A stretch of 64,000 nt of DNA from Streptococcus merionis DSM 19192 (GCF_000380085.1 NZ_KB904538.1:163995-227994), one strand, 5' to 3'. Shown: positions 1-9,874, counted from the stretch's first letter. The notes: generated from the sequence alone by a model not told the origin. A program made the numbers and translations.

Positions 1-969
1 TTGTGGCAATGATGCCAAAATGTCTTCTTCCGGTGCTTCAAAAACAGCTAGAACGCGCTGAGCTGAGATAAACGATTGGTTGAGATTAGTCGTTAACATA
101 GCCACTTTTAGTAGCTCCGTCAAGATTTGCAAAAGGTAATTGACCAAAGCGATGAGCGATCCTTGACTGAGCAGGCTCATTGAGACGAGCTGATTTCCAC
201 GCCACAAAAGAACAAGAAGGCTGAGATTAACGACCAGATAGGTCAAAGGTGTCAGAAAGGCAGCCCAGTGGCCAACGGTGATTTGTTTTTTCTGATACCT
301 TTTGTTTTCCGCAGCAAAAGCTGACGCTTCACGCTCTGTTTGGGAAAACGCTCTGACAACGCGCATGCCCGATAACTGCTCCTGAGTTAGGGCGACGATT
401 CGATCCAATTGCTGACGTAAGCCCTGATAAGCTGGTGCAGTGATTCTAGCAACTCCAAAGACTAGCGCAAATAAGATCCCTACCATAATGACGAAAATCA
501 AACTGACTTGTGGGTTCAGCACATAGGCCATGACAATGACCCCAACAATAATAATCGGTGCCCGTAAAAAGAGGCGCAAAAACATATTGATACCTGTTTG
601 AATTTGAAAGGTATCTGAAGAAAGACGAGTAACAAGCGACGAATGCCCCAGACGATCCCGTTCGTCTTGCGGCAGACGCATGACTTTGGCAAAAAGATCA
701 TCTGTCAAACCTTGTGTGTAGCGAACCGCTGCCTTAGCCGAGAAATATTGGGCCGTAATCGCCACTAAAACACCCAAACAAGCTAGAATAAAGAGCCAGA
801 CTATAACAAAAACCAAGTCGCCTTGGTTCTTGCTAGGGATAATCTGGTCTACAATTCTTGCGATCAACAAGGGAACTAAAAGCTCGAACAAAGCTTCGAG
901 GAGTTTGAACAAGGGACCTAAAAAAGCTTCCTTGACATAATCCTTGAAATAGACCAACAATGCTTTCAT
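1..969 (-). CDS. ABC exporter, transmembrane half (3' end cut by window edge)
   Basis: The gene reads leftward and runs off the window, so only the first 323 residues are visible. They form the membrane domain of a type IV half-transporter: hydrophobic segments near residues 17-37, 55-75, 130-150, 155-175, 240-260 and 265-285, with the typical cytoplasmic coupling stretches between them (for example RLSSDTFQIQ and ALTQEQLSGMRVVRAF). The nucleotide-binding domain lies outside the window. The ATG overlaps the pta stop in TAATG, so it may be translationally coupled to pta. The family exports drugs or lipids, usually as a heterodimer with a neighbouring half-transporter. The substrate cannot be told from this part. 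Confidence 0.85.
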   Translation of the reverse strand, partial: MKALLVYFKDYVKEAFLGPLFKLLEALFELLVPLLIARIVDQIIPSKNQGDLVFVIVWLFILACLGVLVAITAQYFSAKAAVRYTQGLTDDLFAKVMRLPQDERDRLGHSSLVTRLSSDTFQIQTGINMFLRLFLRAPIIIVGVIVMAYVLNPQVSLIFVIMVGILFALVFGVARITAPAYQGLRQQLDRIVALTQEQLSGMRVVRAFSQTEREASAFAAENKRYQKKQITVGHWAAFLTPLTYLVVNLSLLVLLWRGNQLVSMSLLSQGSLIALVNYLLQILTELLKVAMLTTNLNQSFISAQRVLAVFEAPEEDILASLPQ

Positions 970-1949
970 TAGTTGACAGTATCCAATGCTTGGGTTGCTG
1001 TGATAATGGTCAATTTATACACATCATCTGCGTTACAGCCGCGAGACAGGTCATTTACTGGGCTGTTAAGACCTTGAAGGATCGGTCCAACAGCTGAGAA
1101 GCCACCTAAACGTTCCGCAATCTTGTATCCAATGTTACCAGATTGAATTTCTGGGAAGATAAAGACAGTCGCTTTACCAGCAACTGGGCTGTTTGGTGCC
1201 TTAATATCAGCTACAGCCATATCAATAGCAGAATCAAACTGCAACTCACCGTCCAAAGCTAAGTCAGGACGCAAGGTTTTAGCGATGTTAGTCGCTTCTG
1301 CAACACGGTCAACGTCTGGACTAGCCCCACTCCCTTTAGTCGAGAAGCTCAGCATAGCCACACGTGGGTCAATGCCAAAAAGATTTGCAGTGTTGGCTGT
1401 TTCAACAGCGATTTCTGCCAGAGTTTGAGCATCTGGATGAATGTTAATGGCACAATCCCCAAACATATAACGGGTATGATCTGACTCACGCACCATCAAG
1501 AAAGCACCAGATGTCCGAGAAACGCCTGGTTTAGTTTTGATGATTTGAAGGGCTGGGCGCACAGTATCTGCGGTTGAGTGAATCGCACCAGAAACCATTC
1601 CCTTAGCGTAGCCCATATAGACCAACATCACACCAAAATAGTTCACATCTTTCAGTAACTCACGCGCCTGCGCTTCATCAACCTTACCTTGACGACGAGC
1701 TACCAAGGCCGCTACCATTTCGTCAATATTATAAGTTGTTGGGTCAATGATTTCAAAACCTGAGGTCACACCTTCGATTTCAAGATAAGCTGAGATCTTG
1801 TTTTCATTTCCAAGGATAACTGGAACAACCAATTTTTCCTTGACCAAGTTTTTAACAGCTTGGAGAATGCGTGGTTCTTCCCCTTCAGGAAAAACAATTT
1901 TCACATCTTGATTGATCAAACGTGACTTCATGTTATTAAAAATTTGCAT
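969..1949 (-). CDS. pta: phosphate acetyltransferase
   Basis: This 326-residue protein has the full length of the short Pta class. It interconverts acetyl-CoA and acetyl phosphate in the Pta-AckA overflow pathway in the cytoplasm. Family hallmarks are visible: VFPEGEEPRIL near the N terminus, GMVSGAIHSTADTVRPALQ around residue 115, MLSFSTKGSG around residue 199, and a C-terminal region with IQSGNIGYKIAERLGG. A clean Shine-Dalgarno (AAGGAG) lies just upstream of the ATG. It sits directly after the pseudouridine synthase gene, as in many streptococci. Confidence 0.96.
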   Translation of the reverse strand: MQIFNNMKSRLINQDVKIVFPEGEEPRILQAVKNLVKEKLVVPVILGNENKISAYLEIEGVTSGFEIIDPTTYNIDEMVAALVARRQGKVDEAQARELLKDVNYFGVMLVYMGYAKGMVSGAIHSTADTVRPALQIIKTKPGVSRTSGAFLMVRESDHTRYMFGDCAINIHPDAQTLAEIAVETANTANLFGIDPRVAMLSFSTKGSGASPDVDRVAEATNIAKTLRPDLALDGELQFDSAIDMAVADIKAPNSPVAGKATVFIFPEIQSGNIGYKIAERLGGFSAVGPILQGLNSPVNDLSRGCNADDVYKLTIITATQALDTVN

Positions 1950-1982
1950 GAGAAACTCCTTTTAAAAATTACTGATACTTTA

Positions 1983-2882
1983 TTATACTCTTTTTTTCTC
2001 CAAATGTGTTACCACAGCCTGAAAATCTTGTGGTAACTCACTTTCTAGGACAATCATTTCTTCCTTAAATGGATGGAAAAATTCTAATCGATGACAATGA
2101 AGCGCCTGACGATCAATGCCATCACCAAGACTGCCACCGTACAAGTCGTCCCCTAAAAGCGGAAATCCAATATGGCTAAAATGCACCCGAATCTGGTGCG
2201 TTCTACCTGTCAAGAGGTGAATATCGACTAGATGAATACCGTCTCCATAGCTAGCCACTGTCTCATATGAGGTGTGCGCATACTTGCCTGACTTGTGGAC
2301 ATGGCGCGTAATAATAGAATCATCTGGCCGAGCAATAGGCGCGATAATATCCCCCTGATCGGGTAAGAGAGACTCTCCCTTAACCAAGGCAAAATATTTT
2401 TTCTTAATCGTCTTTTGTTGCAGTTGCTTGTCCAATCTCGCATGCGCGTAACCGTGTTTGGCAAAAAGCATGAGACCGCTCGTATCCTTATCTAATCTGG
2501 TTACGATATGCACCTGCTGGTTTTCGTAATTGTTCTCCACATAATAGGCCTTGACAAAGTTTGCCATGGTATTAGAATGCAAGACGCTTGGAATTGAAGC
2601 AACACCTGCTGGCTTTTCGATGACTAGGAAATGTTGGTCTTCATAAAGAATCTGCAGTGGTCTTGAGACCGCCTGCAGGTTTTCAAACGCTGGCTCAGCT
2701 GGAATATCAATGGTGACTTTATCCCCAATATCTAGAAGGTAAATAGCATTCTGGGGCTGGTCGTTGACCAAAATATTTCCCCCAGAAAATTTGATCTTGG
2801 CTAAAAGCGCCTTTGACACATCGTGCTTTTTGAGAAAGGTTTTGACCTTGACATGGTCGTCTGCGATAAATTCAAACCTCAT
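1983..2882 (-). CDS. RluD-family RNA pseudouridine synthase
   Basis: A 299-residue protein with an S4-like N-terminal RNA-binding part (residues about 1-75) followed by the RluA/RluD catalytic domain. The catalytic signature [18 protein letters not shown] contains the essential Asp, and [20 protein letters not shown] is the second conserved block. The family isomerises uridines in 23S rRNA. It starts inside the end of the NAD kinase gene (4-base ATGA overlap), so it belongs to the relQ-nadK-rluD operon. It is a homologue of Bacillus YjbO; which uridine it modifies cannot be read from the sequence. Confidence 0.93.
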   Translation of the reverse strand: MRFEFIADDHVKVKTFLKKHDVSKALLAKIKFSGGNILVNDQPQNAIYLLDIGDKVTIDIPAEPAFENLQAVSRPLQILYEDQHFLVIEKPAGVASIPSVLHSNTMANFVKAYYVENNYENQQVHIVTRLDKDTSGLMLFAKHGYAHARLDKQLQQKTIKKKYFALVKGESLLPDQGDIIAPIARPDDSIITRHVHKSGKYAHTSYETVASYGDGIHLVDIHLLTGRTHQIRVHFSHIGFPLLGDDLYGGSLGDGIDRQALHCHRLEFFHPFKEEMIVLESELPQDFQAVVTHLEKKRV

Positions 2883-3700
2883 ACGTCTACGTCCCCGATA
2901 AAGGCATCCTTAACCCGCTCCCAAAAGCTGGTATGGCTCGGAGTCGCTACAAAATTAATCTTCGTATTATCCAGATAAAACCCTACAGCTTCAATACTGT
3001 CGTAAACATAGGTTTTGTTGTCCACAGATAAACTGTAACGGTCATTGTGCATAGGAATAATTGCAATCTTATCCTTTTTAGGAACAACGACAGATGACCC
3101 CAATGTTCGGTAGACACGGTTGTTTAGACTGGCAATTTCGGCCAACTGCAAGGCTTCAATCGTCGGATGTAAAACCGCTCCACCCAGAGATTTATTATAG
3201 GCAGTGGAACCCGTCGGCGTAGACACTGACAAACCATCTCCCCTGAACTGCTCAAAATGCACTTGATTAATCATAACGTCTGCCACCATGGTTTTAGACA
3301 GGCGTTTAACTGTAGCTTCATTGAGCGCACGATAGGTGAATTTGTCACCATTTTTAAGCTGCAAAACGATTCGAAGGACAGGGTAAGAAATTTTCGCTCC
3401 CCTGTCCATCTTGAGATTTTCAACTAGCTTATCAATCTCAAAATCACGATAATCAGTATAAAACCCCAAATGTCCCGTGTGAACGCCGACAAATCGCACC
3501 GTATCTAGCAGGTGCTCGTACTTGTGAAAAGCAGACAAAAGCATGCCATCTCCCCCGATGGAGATGACAATGTCAGGTTGTTTACTGCTAAGGATAAAGC
3601 CCGCATCACGCAGGGCATTAAAAAGCTGGCTATAGACCGCTTCGCTCTTAGGATTTCGGCTTGCCATAAGGGCAATCCGCTTTTTATTTATAATCTTCAT
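2879..3700 (-). CDS. nadK: NAD kinase
   Basis: About 273 residues, phosphorylating NAD to NADP with ATP or polyphosphate. The diagnostic GGDG motif is present in [17 protein letters not shown], and the second conserved block [20 protein letters not shown] follows. I chose the ATG at 3700 (MKIINKKR) over an upstream in-frame GTG at 3712, which lies inside relQ; both overlap the relQ end. There is no strong Shine-Dalgarno, which fits translational coupling to relQ. Neighbouring relQ and rluD genes are the normal streptococcal arrangement. Confidence 0.95.
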   Translation of the reverse strand: MKIINKKRIALMASRNPKSEAVYSQLFNALRDAGFILSSKQPDIVISIGGDGMLLSAFHKYEHLLDTVRFVGVHTGHLGFYTDYRDFEIDKLVENLKMDRGAKISYPVLRIVLQLKNGDKFTYRALNEATVKRLSKTMVADVMINQVHFEQFRGDGLSVSTPTGSTAYNKSLGGAVLHPTIEALQLAEIASLNNRVYRTLGSSVVVPKKDKIAIIPMHNDRYSLSVDNKTYVYDSIEAVGFYLDNTKINFVATPSHTSFWERVKDAFIGDVDV

Positions 3701-4349
3701 CTGTATCGTCACTATTTCCTACGCCATCGCTCAACTTTCGATGAACTGGATCAAAAAGCAACTGGGCTTCTTGAATGTCATCTCTAATCTTGCCCATCTC
3801 CTCATCCAACTGATTTGAAATCCGAGCAGTGATTTCTAAGCGTTGCTTAATTTCATCTGGAAATTCTCCCTTATACTTGTAATTCAAAGAATGCTCAATC
3901 GTTGCCCAGAAGTTCATAGCCAAGGTTCTGATTTGAATCTCCGCCAAGATATTTTGGGTGCCATCAATAGTCTCCACAGGGTACTCCACGATCACATGGT
4001 AACTGCGGTAGCCACTCGCTTTTTTGTAGTTAATATAATCTCGCTCGTGAACCACACGCATGTCCTTGCGCTGGTGAATCAATTCCAAAACCTCAGCCAC
4101 ATCATCAACAAACTGAACCATGACACGCACTCCAGCAATGTCTTGCACTTCTTGAGCGATATTTTCAAGTTTAATACCACGAAGAGCCATCTTCTCCTGA
4201 ATGCTCTCGACTGATTTCACTCGACCTGTGACAAATTCGATAGGAGAATGGCGATTTTGCTTGCGATACTGCTTGCGAATACCCCGCAGTTTAATCTTTA
4301 ATTCACCAACTGCCTGAATATAAGGATCTAAAAATTCTTCCCAGTTCAT
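3684..4349 (-). CDS. relQ: small alarmone synthetase RelQ (GTP pyrophosphokinase)
   Basis: A 221-residue, synthetase-only member of the RelA/SpoT superfamily that makes (p)ppGpp from GTP or GDP and ATP; it has no HD hydrolase domain. Visible blocks are [47 protein letters not shown] and [19 protein letters not shown]. The start at 4349 (MNWEEF) has an AGGAG six bases upstream, while an upstream in-frame ATG at 4379 has none. It is first in the relQ-nadK-rluD-pta series and divergent from the CYTH gene, a pairing conserved in Firmicutes (yjbM/yjbK). Confidence 0.94.
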   Translation of the reverse strand: MNWEEFLDPYIQAVGELKIKLRGIRKQYRKQNRHSPIEFVTGRVKSVESIQEKMALRGIKLENIAQEVQDIAGVRVMVQFVDDVAEVLELIHQRKDMRVVHERDYINYKKASGYRSYHVIVEYPVETIDGTQNILAEIQIRTLAMNFWATIEHSLNYKYKGEFPDEIKQRLEITARISNQLDEEMGKIRDDIQEAQLLFDPVHRKLSDGVGNSDDTDEDYK

Positions 4350-4430
4350 GCTAGTCTCCTGCCTTGTTATTTTCCACATTTTGAGATAAAATATCCTCTA
4401 GATATTATACCATAAAAAGGGGAAAAGGCC

Positions 4431-5006
4431 ATGCAACAAATTGAAATCGAATATAAGACCCTACTCAGCAGAGAGGAATTTGACCAACTAACTGCTAAAT
4501 TTTCCGATATCCCTGTGGTTAGTCAAACCAATCATTATTTTGATACAGCAGATTTTGCTCTCCGAAAGGCTAAGCTCTCGCTTCGCATCCGAACCCTTTC
4601 AAACCGAGCTGAATTAACCCTCAAAATCCCTCAGACAGTGGGTAATATTGAACACAATTTAGACCTGACTTTAGAAGACGCTAAGCGTATGATTGCCACT
4701 AACCGACTGGAGGAAAATAAAGTTACCCAATTGCTTCAACAAGATGGATTTCGTCTGGATAATATTCAAAAAGTCGGCGATTTAACAACGCATCGAAGAG
4801 AGGCGCGTCTCCCGATTGGGCTGATGGCTCTTGATGAAAACCATTACTCAGGAATCGTTGACTACGAATTAGAGCTTGAGGTGACTGATTCAAAACAAGG
4901 GCAAAAGGATTTTGATCACTTTTTAGCACAGGAAAATATCCGCTTTAAATATGCCAAATCAAAGGTCGCACGCTTCGTATCAACCCTAAAAAACGAACTT
5001 CCTTGA
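4431..5006 (+). CDS. CYTH domain protein (YjbK-like triphosphate tunnel enzyme)
   Basis: 191 residues with the CYTH/triphosphate tunnel signature: an N-terminal IEIEYK (the ExExK motif), alternating charged strands such as KLSLRIRTL and AELTLKIP, and a C-terminal DYELELEVTD. Enzymes of this fold bind triphosphates and metal ions inside a beta barrel; known members act as inorganic triphosphatases or adenylate cyclases. It is transcribed away from relQ across an 81-bp gap, suggesting a shared control region. The exact substrate is not known from sequence. Confidence 0.88.
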   Translation: MQQIEIEYKTLLSREEFDQLTAKFSDIPVVSQTNHYFDTADFALRKAKLSLRIRTLSNRAELTLKIPQTVGNIEHNLDLTLEDAKRMIATNRLEENKVTQLLQQDGFRLDNIQKVGDLTTHRREARLPIGLMALDENHYSGIVDYELELEVTDSKQGQKDFDHFLAQENIRFKYAKSKVARFVSTLKNELP

Positions 5007-5024
5007 TGCTTTCTTAGCATCAAG
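5002..5024 (+). terminator. hairpin at the end of the CYTH gene
   Basis: A perfect inverted repeat, CTTGATGCT and AGCATCAAG, separated by 5 bases, overlaps the stop codon of the CYTH gene. No T-tract follows, so it is only a weak terminator candidate or an mRNA 3' stabiliser. Confidence 0.4.
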
Positions 5025-5326
5025 ATTCATATGTTCATTCAAGGCTAATTTTCCATTCTTTATTGTTAGGAATCAGCTCTAACATCCCTCCCTATTCTTA
5101 GACTCAGAGAGAAAGACAAAATCGCCATTGCGTCAAATTGCTTTTTATCCCAGTCTTACTTCTCCAAACTAGTAGCAATGAGCCTGCGCTCAGCTCTCCA
5201 AAAGCTATCATGATTACGAAAAACACTCCCCTGTATCAAAGACTTCTAAAAACAGGATTGAAAGCTGAATTTTTCGGCTTTTTTTGATAAAATGATAGTA
5301 ACCAAGTCTAAAGGAGTCTAATTCTA
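5007..5326. other. 320-bp intergenic region before prs
   Basis: No gene is visible on either strand. It begins with a hairpin, contains a short dispersed repeat at 5034-5069 (TTCATTCAAGGCTA ... GTTAG, similar to copies near 43480 and 49590), and ends with a terminator-like hairpin at 5262-5285 just before prs. Confidence 0.6.
5262..5285 (+). terminator. terminator-like hairpin upstream of prs
   Basis: AAGCTGAA and TTCGGCTT pair (one G-U) around a two-base loop and are followed by a T-run. It stops about 40 bases before the prs ATG, so it either ends upstream transcription or acts as an attenuator in a prs leader. Confidence 0.55.
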
Positions 5327-6319
5327 ATGTCAAAGAGCTATCATGACAAGCAAATCAAGCTGTTTGCTCTCAATTCAAACCGAGGACTAGCCGAGAAAAT
5401 CTCAGAAGAGACTGGAATTCCTCTTGGAAAAATGTCATCGCGCCAGTTTTCTGATGGTGAAATTCAGATTAACATCGAGGAAACTGTTCGTGGGATTGAT
5501 GTTTATATTATCCAATCCACCAGCTTTCCTGTTAACAACCACTTGATGGAGCTCTTGATTATGATTGACGCTTGTCGGCGTGCTTCAGCTAACTCCATTA
5601 ACATTGTTATGCCTTATTTTGGTTACGCACGCCAAGATCGCGTGGCACGTTCCCGTGAGCCAATTACAGCTAAGTTAGTTGCCAACATGCTGGTAAAGGC
5701 TGGTGTTAACCGTGTCCTGACCCTTGACTTGCACGCGGCTCAGATTCAAGGTTTCTTTGACATTCCAGTTGATAACCTCTATACGATTCCCCTTTTTGCA
5801 GAGTACTGCGTCAGCCTTGGTCTCAAGGGTTCTGATGTCGTGGTCGTTAGTCCTAAAAACTCTGGTATTAAACGCGCACGTTCTTTAGCAGAGTATCTCG
5901 ACTCTCCAATCGCTATTATCGACCACGAAGAAGATGATGCCGGTCGTCAGAAAGGTTATATTATCGGTGAAGTTGAGGGCAAAACAGCTCTACTCATTGA
6001 CGATATTCTCAACACAGGCGTTACCTTCAGCGAAGCATCCAAAACTCTTCAAAAAGAAGGGGCTACTGACATCTATGCCTTTGCTAGCCATGGCCTCTTT
6101 GCCAATGAAGCTGCCGAAAAACTCAACGCTTCTCCAATCAAAGAAATCGTTGTTACAGACTCGGTAGCTACTAAAGAAGAGACTCCTATCAACATTAAGT
6201 ACCTCTCAGCAAGTGAGTTGATTGCGGATGCTTTAATCCGTATTCACGAACGCAAACCAGTAAGCCCACTTTTTGCCTACCAGAAAGCTAAAAAGGCCAA
6301 CACTAAGGAATCTGAATGA
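5327..6319 (+). CDS. prs: ribose-phosphate pyrophosphokinase
   Basis: 330 residues. It makes PRPP from ribose 5-phosphate and ATP for nucleotide, histidine and tryptophan synthesis. Family blocks are present: [30 protein letters not shown], the flexible loop region [20 protein letters not shown], the metal-binding [18 protein letters not shown], and the PRPP loop [12 protein letters not shown]. This may be the second of two Prs paralogues common in streptococci. AAAGGAG precedes the ATG. The stop overlaps the next gene by 4 bases (ATGA), so prs and the cysteine desulfurase are co-translated. Confidence 0.95.
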   Translation: MSKSYHDKQIKLFALNSNRGLAEKISEETGIPLGKMSSRQFSDGEIQINIEETVRGIDVYIIQSTSFPVNNHLMELLIMIDACRRASANSINIVMPYFGYARQDRVARSREPITAKLVANMLVKAGVNRVLTLDLHAAQIQGFFDIPVDNLYTIPLFAEYCVSLGLKGSDVVVVSPKNSGIKRARSLAEYLDSPIAIIDHEEDDAGRQKGYIIGEVEGKTALLIDDILNTGVTFSEASKTLQKEGATDIYAFASHGLFANEAAEKLNASPIKEIVVTDSVATKEETPINIKYLSASELIADALIRIHERKPVSPLFAYQKAKKANTKESE

Positions 6320-7431
6320 TTTATCTCGATAATGCTGCGACGACACCAATGTCCGATGCAGCCCTCCAAACACTCCTGTCTGTTTCACAGACTACTTATG
6401 GAAATCCCTCTAGTCTCCATAGTCATGGGCGCAAGGCCAGTCAAGTCTTGAGACAAGCACGCCAGACTGTTGCTACAGCCCTTTTAACATCACCCAATCG
6501 GATTATTTTGACATCCGGTGGTACAGAAGCCAATAATCTCGCCCTGATAGGCTACGCTCTTGCAAACCAAGACAAGGGTAAGCACATCGTGACAACCGCT
6601 ATTGAGCACCACTCTGTGCTTCATCCGCTAGAAATGTTAGAGAGAGAACACGGTTTTGAAGTAACTTATTTAAAACCTGTTTCCAGCCGTTATACAGCGC
6701 AGCAGTTTAGAGACGCCCTACGGCCAGATACTATTCTAGTCTCAGCGATGTATGCCAATAATGAAACTGGCTATCTGTTACCGATTGCTGACATTGGACA
6801 GGCTCTTTCGCAACATCAGGCTGTTTTCCATGTTGATGCCGTGCAGACCGTAGGAAAATTCCCTATTCATCCTGAGGAACTTGGAATTGATTTGCTCAGT
6901 GCCTCTGGCCACAAGTTTCACGGTCCCAAAGGCGTTGGCTTTCTTTACACCAATACCAATCGTCTCCACCGACTTCTGCTAGGTGGCAATCAAGAAGACA
7001 AACGTCGGGCCAGTACTGAGAATCTGGCTAGTATCGCGGCCATGGCCACTGCCCTTGAAGAAAGCCTAGCCTACTGGGAAAGCAACTTAAACCATGTTCA
7101 GCACCTGCGGCAAAGACTACTTGAAAAGTTAGCTTCTGTGGATCTGTTCATTAATCAAGAACAGGATAACCTTCCTTATGTTCTTAATATTGCTTTTCCA
7201 GGCCAGCTCAATGAGCAACTACTCATGCGTTTGGATTTGACTGGCATTTCCATCTCAAGCGGTTCTGCTTGTACTGCTGGCAATATCGAGCCAAGCCATG
7301 TTTTAGAAGCCTTGTACGGTACACAATCTTCGCTACTCAAAGAAAGTGTCCGCATCAGCTTTTCTAAGTACAACACGATAGACGATATTGATACACTCGC
7401 AACCACCTTAATCACACTTTTAGGAGAATAA
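6316..7431 (+). CDS. cysteine desulfurase (class V aminotransferase, IscS/NifS type)
   Basis: 371 residues. It is a PLP enzyme that removes sulfur from cysteine for tRNA thiolation or Fe-S assembly. [11 protein letters not shown] is the family N terminus, [17 protein letters not shown] carries the PLP lysine, and [16 protein letters not shown] holds the sulfur-carrying cysteine in its loop. The family is usually 370-400 residues, so it is complete. It overlaps prs by ATGA and is followed at 2 bp by DUF1831. In streptococci this copy is distinct from SufS; a role in tRNA 4-thiouridine or 2-thiouridine supply is possible but not shown here. Confidence 0.93.
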   Translation: MIYLDNAATTPMSDAALQTLLSVSQTTYGNPSSLHSHGRKASQVLRQARQTVATALLTSPNRIILTSGGTEANNLALIGYALANQDKGKHIVTTAIEHHSVLHPLEMLEREHGFEVTYLKPVSSRYTAQQFRDALRPDTILVSAMYANNETGYLLPIADIGQALSQHQAVFHVDAVQTVGKFPIHPEELGIDLLSASGHKFHGPKGVGFLYTNTNRLHRLLLGGNQEDKRRASTENLASIAAMATALEESLAYWESNLNHVQHLRQRLLEKLASVDLFINQEQDNLPYVLNIAFPGQLNEQLLMRLDLTGISISSGSACTAGNIEPSHVLEALYGTQSSLLKESVRISFSKYNTIDDIDTLATTLITLLGE

Positions 7432-7433
7432 CC

Positions 7434-7781
7434 ATGGCTTTTACAAGCAAAATAGATTTAAAAAATTGCCCTTTTAGTTACGAAATCGATCCCAAAATCA
7501 AAAAATATACCCTTGTTGACAATACTTTCCTTCAAAATAAGTTAGGAAACTACGAATTGACACGTCTTTTGGAAGAAATTCCTAACTCTGGCGAAGGCTT
7601 CCTTTTAAAAATCGTTATCAATAAAGATCTGACCGGCTTTAAACTTAATATCACTGATAAGTCTGGCTTACGCTTAGTTGACATTTTTAAGCCAGATGCG
7701 AATTCTGTTATCCAACAAAAATTCTTCTTCCTCATGGATAGTCTTGTGGAGCGCGACATCTTTAACAAAATTGAGAAATGA
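7434..7781 (+). CDS. DUF1831 family protein
   Basis: A 115-residue acidic-basic mixed cytosolic protein with no signal or membrane segment. It matches the small conserved gene that follows this cysteine desulfurase in streptococci and lactobacilli. I see no catalytic motif. The constant position 2 bp after the desulfurase suggests an accessory role in sulfur transfer, but that is inference. Confidence 0.75.
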   Translation: MAFTSKIDLKNCPFSYEIDPKIKKYTLVDNTFLQNKLGNYELTRLLEEIPNSGEGFLLKIVINKDLTGFKLNITDKSGLRLVDIFKPDANSVIQQKFFFLMDSLVERDIFNKIEK

Positions 7782-7790
7782 GGTCTTTTT

Positions 7791-8009
7791 ATGGTAGAAA
7801 TCACTTATATCGATAGTTACAAGCAAGAGCGTGTCCTGAACTATGACTCTTTAGAAGATTTTTTCCGAGCTTTTGCTGGCTGCTTAACCGTTCCAGATTA
7901 TCTTAAAGTCAACAAAGTCACTATTAACGAGCAAGACATTCACTATTCTGGTCAGATTGGTGATCTTTATCGTGACATGCAGACCCGAGACTTAAGTGCT
8001 TATCTTTAA
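7791..8009 (+). CDS. DUF4649-like small protein
   Basis: A 72-residue protein beginning MVEITYIDSYKQERVLNYDS, 9 bp after DUF1831 and with a usable GAGG upstream. It is the usual third small gene of the prs-desulfurase cluster in streptococci. It has no recognised motif, is soluble and short, and its function is unknown. It is the last gene of this operon; a terminator lies at 8351-8391. Confidence 0.7.
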   Translation: MVEITYIDSYKQERVLNYDSLEDFFRAFAGCLTVPDYLKVNKVTINEQDIHYSGQIGDLYRDMQTRDLSAYL

Positions 8010-8014
8010 CTCGT

Positions 8015-8344
8015 ACTCCATAAAAATCAAAAAACAAACTAGGAAACTGGCCGAAGAGGAGTGAGAAAGAATTCGAGCGAGCAATCAAAAAGAGTTCGTT
8101 TTCCCACCCCCGCACAACAGTTGATTAGGCCAGATTTGGAGTGTCAAACACGAACAAATCCGCCAATCAGCAGTAGTTCATTGGCGCTAAAGCGCCTAAT
8201 GACCTGTGCAGGGGTAAGACTAAGTTGGCATAGCCAACAACCGCTGCGCTGAGATGTTTACGCAAACGATGAGAGGTGAGATTGGACTTTTAGCCCAGCC
8301 TCAAGGCGAAACTGACGATGTTTAAATTTGATTTTTGAAGAGTA
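8015..8344 (+). repeat. BOX-like element split by a dispersed repeat
   Basis: The two ends are related in inverted orientation: TACTC...AAAAATCAAA at 8015 and TTTGATTTTTGAAGAGTA ending at 8344. The right end (AAGGCGAAACTGACG...) resembles streptococcal BOX-type intergenic repeats from memory. Between 8057 and 8302 sits a full copy of an unrelated dispersed repeat, so the larger element looks interrupted. Confidence 0.55.
8057..8302 (+). repeat. dispersed structured repeat 'R', copy 1 (short form)
   Basis: Shares long stretches with 13524-13959, 55423-55924 and 59951-60206. It opens with a hairpin (GAAAGAATTC ... GAGTTCGTTTTCCCACCCC), then a short central part, the hairpin GGCGCTAAAGCGCC, TTGGCATAGCCAA, and a 3' block ending GCCCAGCCTC. 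Compared with copy 4 it lacks about 17 bases after GCCAACAA. It has no plausible gene. Confidence 0.85.
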
Positions 8345-8350
8345 TCCTTT

Positions 8351-8391
8351 AACCTCTAGGCGCTGCACAGGCTACTTCCTAGAGGTTTTTT
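8351..8391 (+). terminator. terminator of the prs-desulfurase operon
   Basis: AACCTCTAGG (8351-8360) and CCTAGAGGTT (8378-8387) form a 10-bp stem followed by six Ts. The T-run is the exact target of the adjacent ISL3 insertion: GGTTTTTT is duplicated at 9816-9823. Confidence 0.85.
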
Positions 8392-9815
8392 GGCTCCTTG
8401 TCAATTGTAGTGGGTTGAAGAAAAGCAGCTATAAAGTTAGCTTCTAGAGAGAATCAGATTGGTTCTCTCTATTTTGATGTTCAGGGCGATACAAATGCGT
8501 GTTTTGAAGTGCTCAAAGTTCCTAAAACCAAAGGCATTTCGCTTGATAACCTTGATAAGGTCGTTGGTGGCTTCCAGTTTGGCGTTGGAATAAGGCTGTT
8601 CAAAGGCATTGATTATCTTAGTTTTCACTTTTATAAATGTCTTGAAAACTGACTGGAATATGGGATTGACGGCCTCAAGGGTCTCGTTAATGAGGTCAAA
8701 GAAGAGGTCAGAGCGTTTCTCCTGGAAGTGAAAAAGCAAGAGCTGGTAAAGGTTGTAGTACTCCTTCAGTTCATCGGAGTAACTCAGGAGTTTCTCAATG
8801 ATTTCCTGATTGGTCAAGTGAGCACGAAAGGTTGGTCTGTAAAACCGCTTGTGGTTGAGCTTACGGCTATCCTGTTGAATCAGTTTCCAGTAACGCTTGA
8901 TGGCCTTGTAAGGTAGCTGCTTACGGTCCATCTCATTCATGATTTGAATGCGGGTTCTGTTCATGGCACGGCTGAAGTGCTGCACGATGTGGAAGCGGTC
9001 CAGAACGATCTGAGCATTAGGAAATAGTTTTCTGGCTAGGTCAGAGTAAGGCGCAAACATGTCCATAGTAATCCATTTTACGCTAGCCCGAACCTTTCTA
9101 GGGTATCGGAGGAAGTAGTTTCGGATGATTGCCTGAGTTCTACCGTCCAGAATTGTGATAAGCTGTCTCGTGTGATAATCCTGAGCTACGAAGCTCATTC
9201 TACCCTTCTTGAAGCTAAATTCATCCCAAGATAGTACCTCAGGCAGGGAAGAAAAATCAGGCTTGAAAGTGAACTCCTTGAGCTTTCGAATAACGGTTGA
9301 GGTTGAGACAGAAAGGTCTCTTGCGATGTCTTTCATGGCGGTGTTCTCAATGAGACGTTGGGCAATCTTTTGTCTGACAGGAAGAGAAATTTGGCAGTTT
9401 TTGTCCACAAGAGGTGTTTCAGAGACCGCCATTTTCCCACAGTCTCTACAGCGAAAGCGACGTTTCTTGAGTCTGAGCAGCGTAGGCATACCTTGGATAT
9501 CCAACAGTGGAATTTTAGAGGCTTTTTGGAAGTCATACTTGGCCATCTGTCCCTGACAACGTGGACACAAACCAGGCTTGTAGTCCAGCTTAGCCTTAAT
9601 CTCGATGTGTGTGTTGTGCTTTAAGACAAAAGTGATTTTGAGATTTGGGTCTTCCAATCCGATGAGATCTGTGGTATTATTAAGGAGTTCCATATGATTC
9701 TTTCTAATGATGGTTTGGTCGCTTTTCATTATAAGTCTTATGGGACTTTTTTCATACACAAAGAGGCTCCATAATCTCTGATTGGGGAGTTACCCACTAC
9801 AGAAATTATAGAGCC
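8392..9815 (-). mobile_element. ISL3-family insertion sequence, complete
   Basis: 1424 bp. Imperfect terminal inverted repeats: GGCTC, 10 variable bases, then GTAGTGGGT at the left end, matched by the reverse complement at the right end. An exact 8-bp target duplication GGTTTTTT flanks it (8384-8391 and 9816-9823), the length expected for ISL3. It encodes one intact transposase and separates the prs-desulfurase operon from rex. Confidence 0.93.
8437..9693 (-). CDS. ISL3 family transposase
   Basis: 418 residues from the ATG at 9693 (MELLNNTTDLIGL); an in-frame ATG at 9759 would add 22 residues not expected in the family. An N-terminal zinc-binding region is visible (CPRCQGQM, then CRDCGKM), then a helix-turn-helix (MKDIARDLSVSTSTVIRKL), then the DDE core: LSWDEFSFKKG (first Asp), WITMDMFAPY (second Asp), and NAKLEATNDLIKVIKR (Glu) with the closing GFRNFEHFKTRI. 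The frame is uninterrupted, so the element may still be active. Confidence 0.92.
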   Translation of the reverse strand: MELLNNTTDLIGLEDPNLKITFVLKHNTHIEIKAKLDYKPGLCPRCQGQMAKYDFQKASKIPLLDIQGMPTLLRLKKRRFRCRDCGKMAVSETPLVDKNCQISLPVRQKIAQRLIENTAMKDIARDLSVSTSTVIRKLKEFTFKPDFSSLPEVLSWDEFSFKKGRMSFVAQDYHTRQLITILDGRTQAIIRNYFLRYPRKVRASVKWITMDMFAPYSDLARKLFPNAQIVLDRFHIVQHFSRAMNRTRIQIMNEMDRKQLPYKAIKRYWKLIQQDSRKLNHKRFYRPTFRAHLTNQEIIEKLLSYSDELKEYYNLYQLLLFHFQEKRSDLFFDLINETLEAVNPIFQSVFKTFIKVKTKIINAFEQPYSNAKLEATNDLIKVIKRNAFGFRNFEHFKTRICIALNIKIERTNLILSRS

Positions 9816-9874
9816 GGTTTTTTGTTGGCTTATTCGCCTTTCCCTCTCCTCATCTTATTTCTAAGCTCTTTAAA

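Noticed and set aside
516..701. Short frame inside the ABC exporter gene
   Set aside because: It is out of frame with a clear ABC membrane domain on the same strand.
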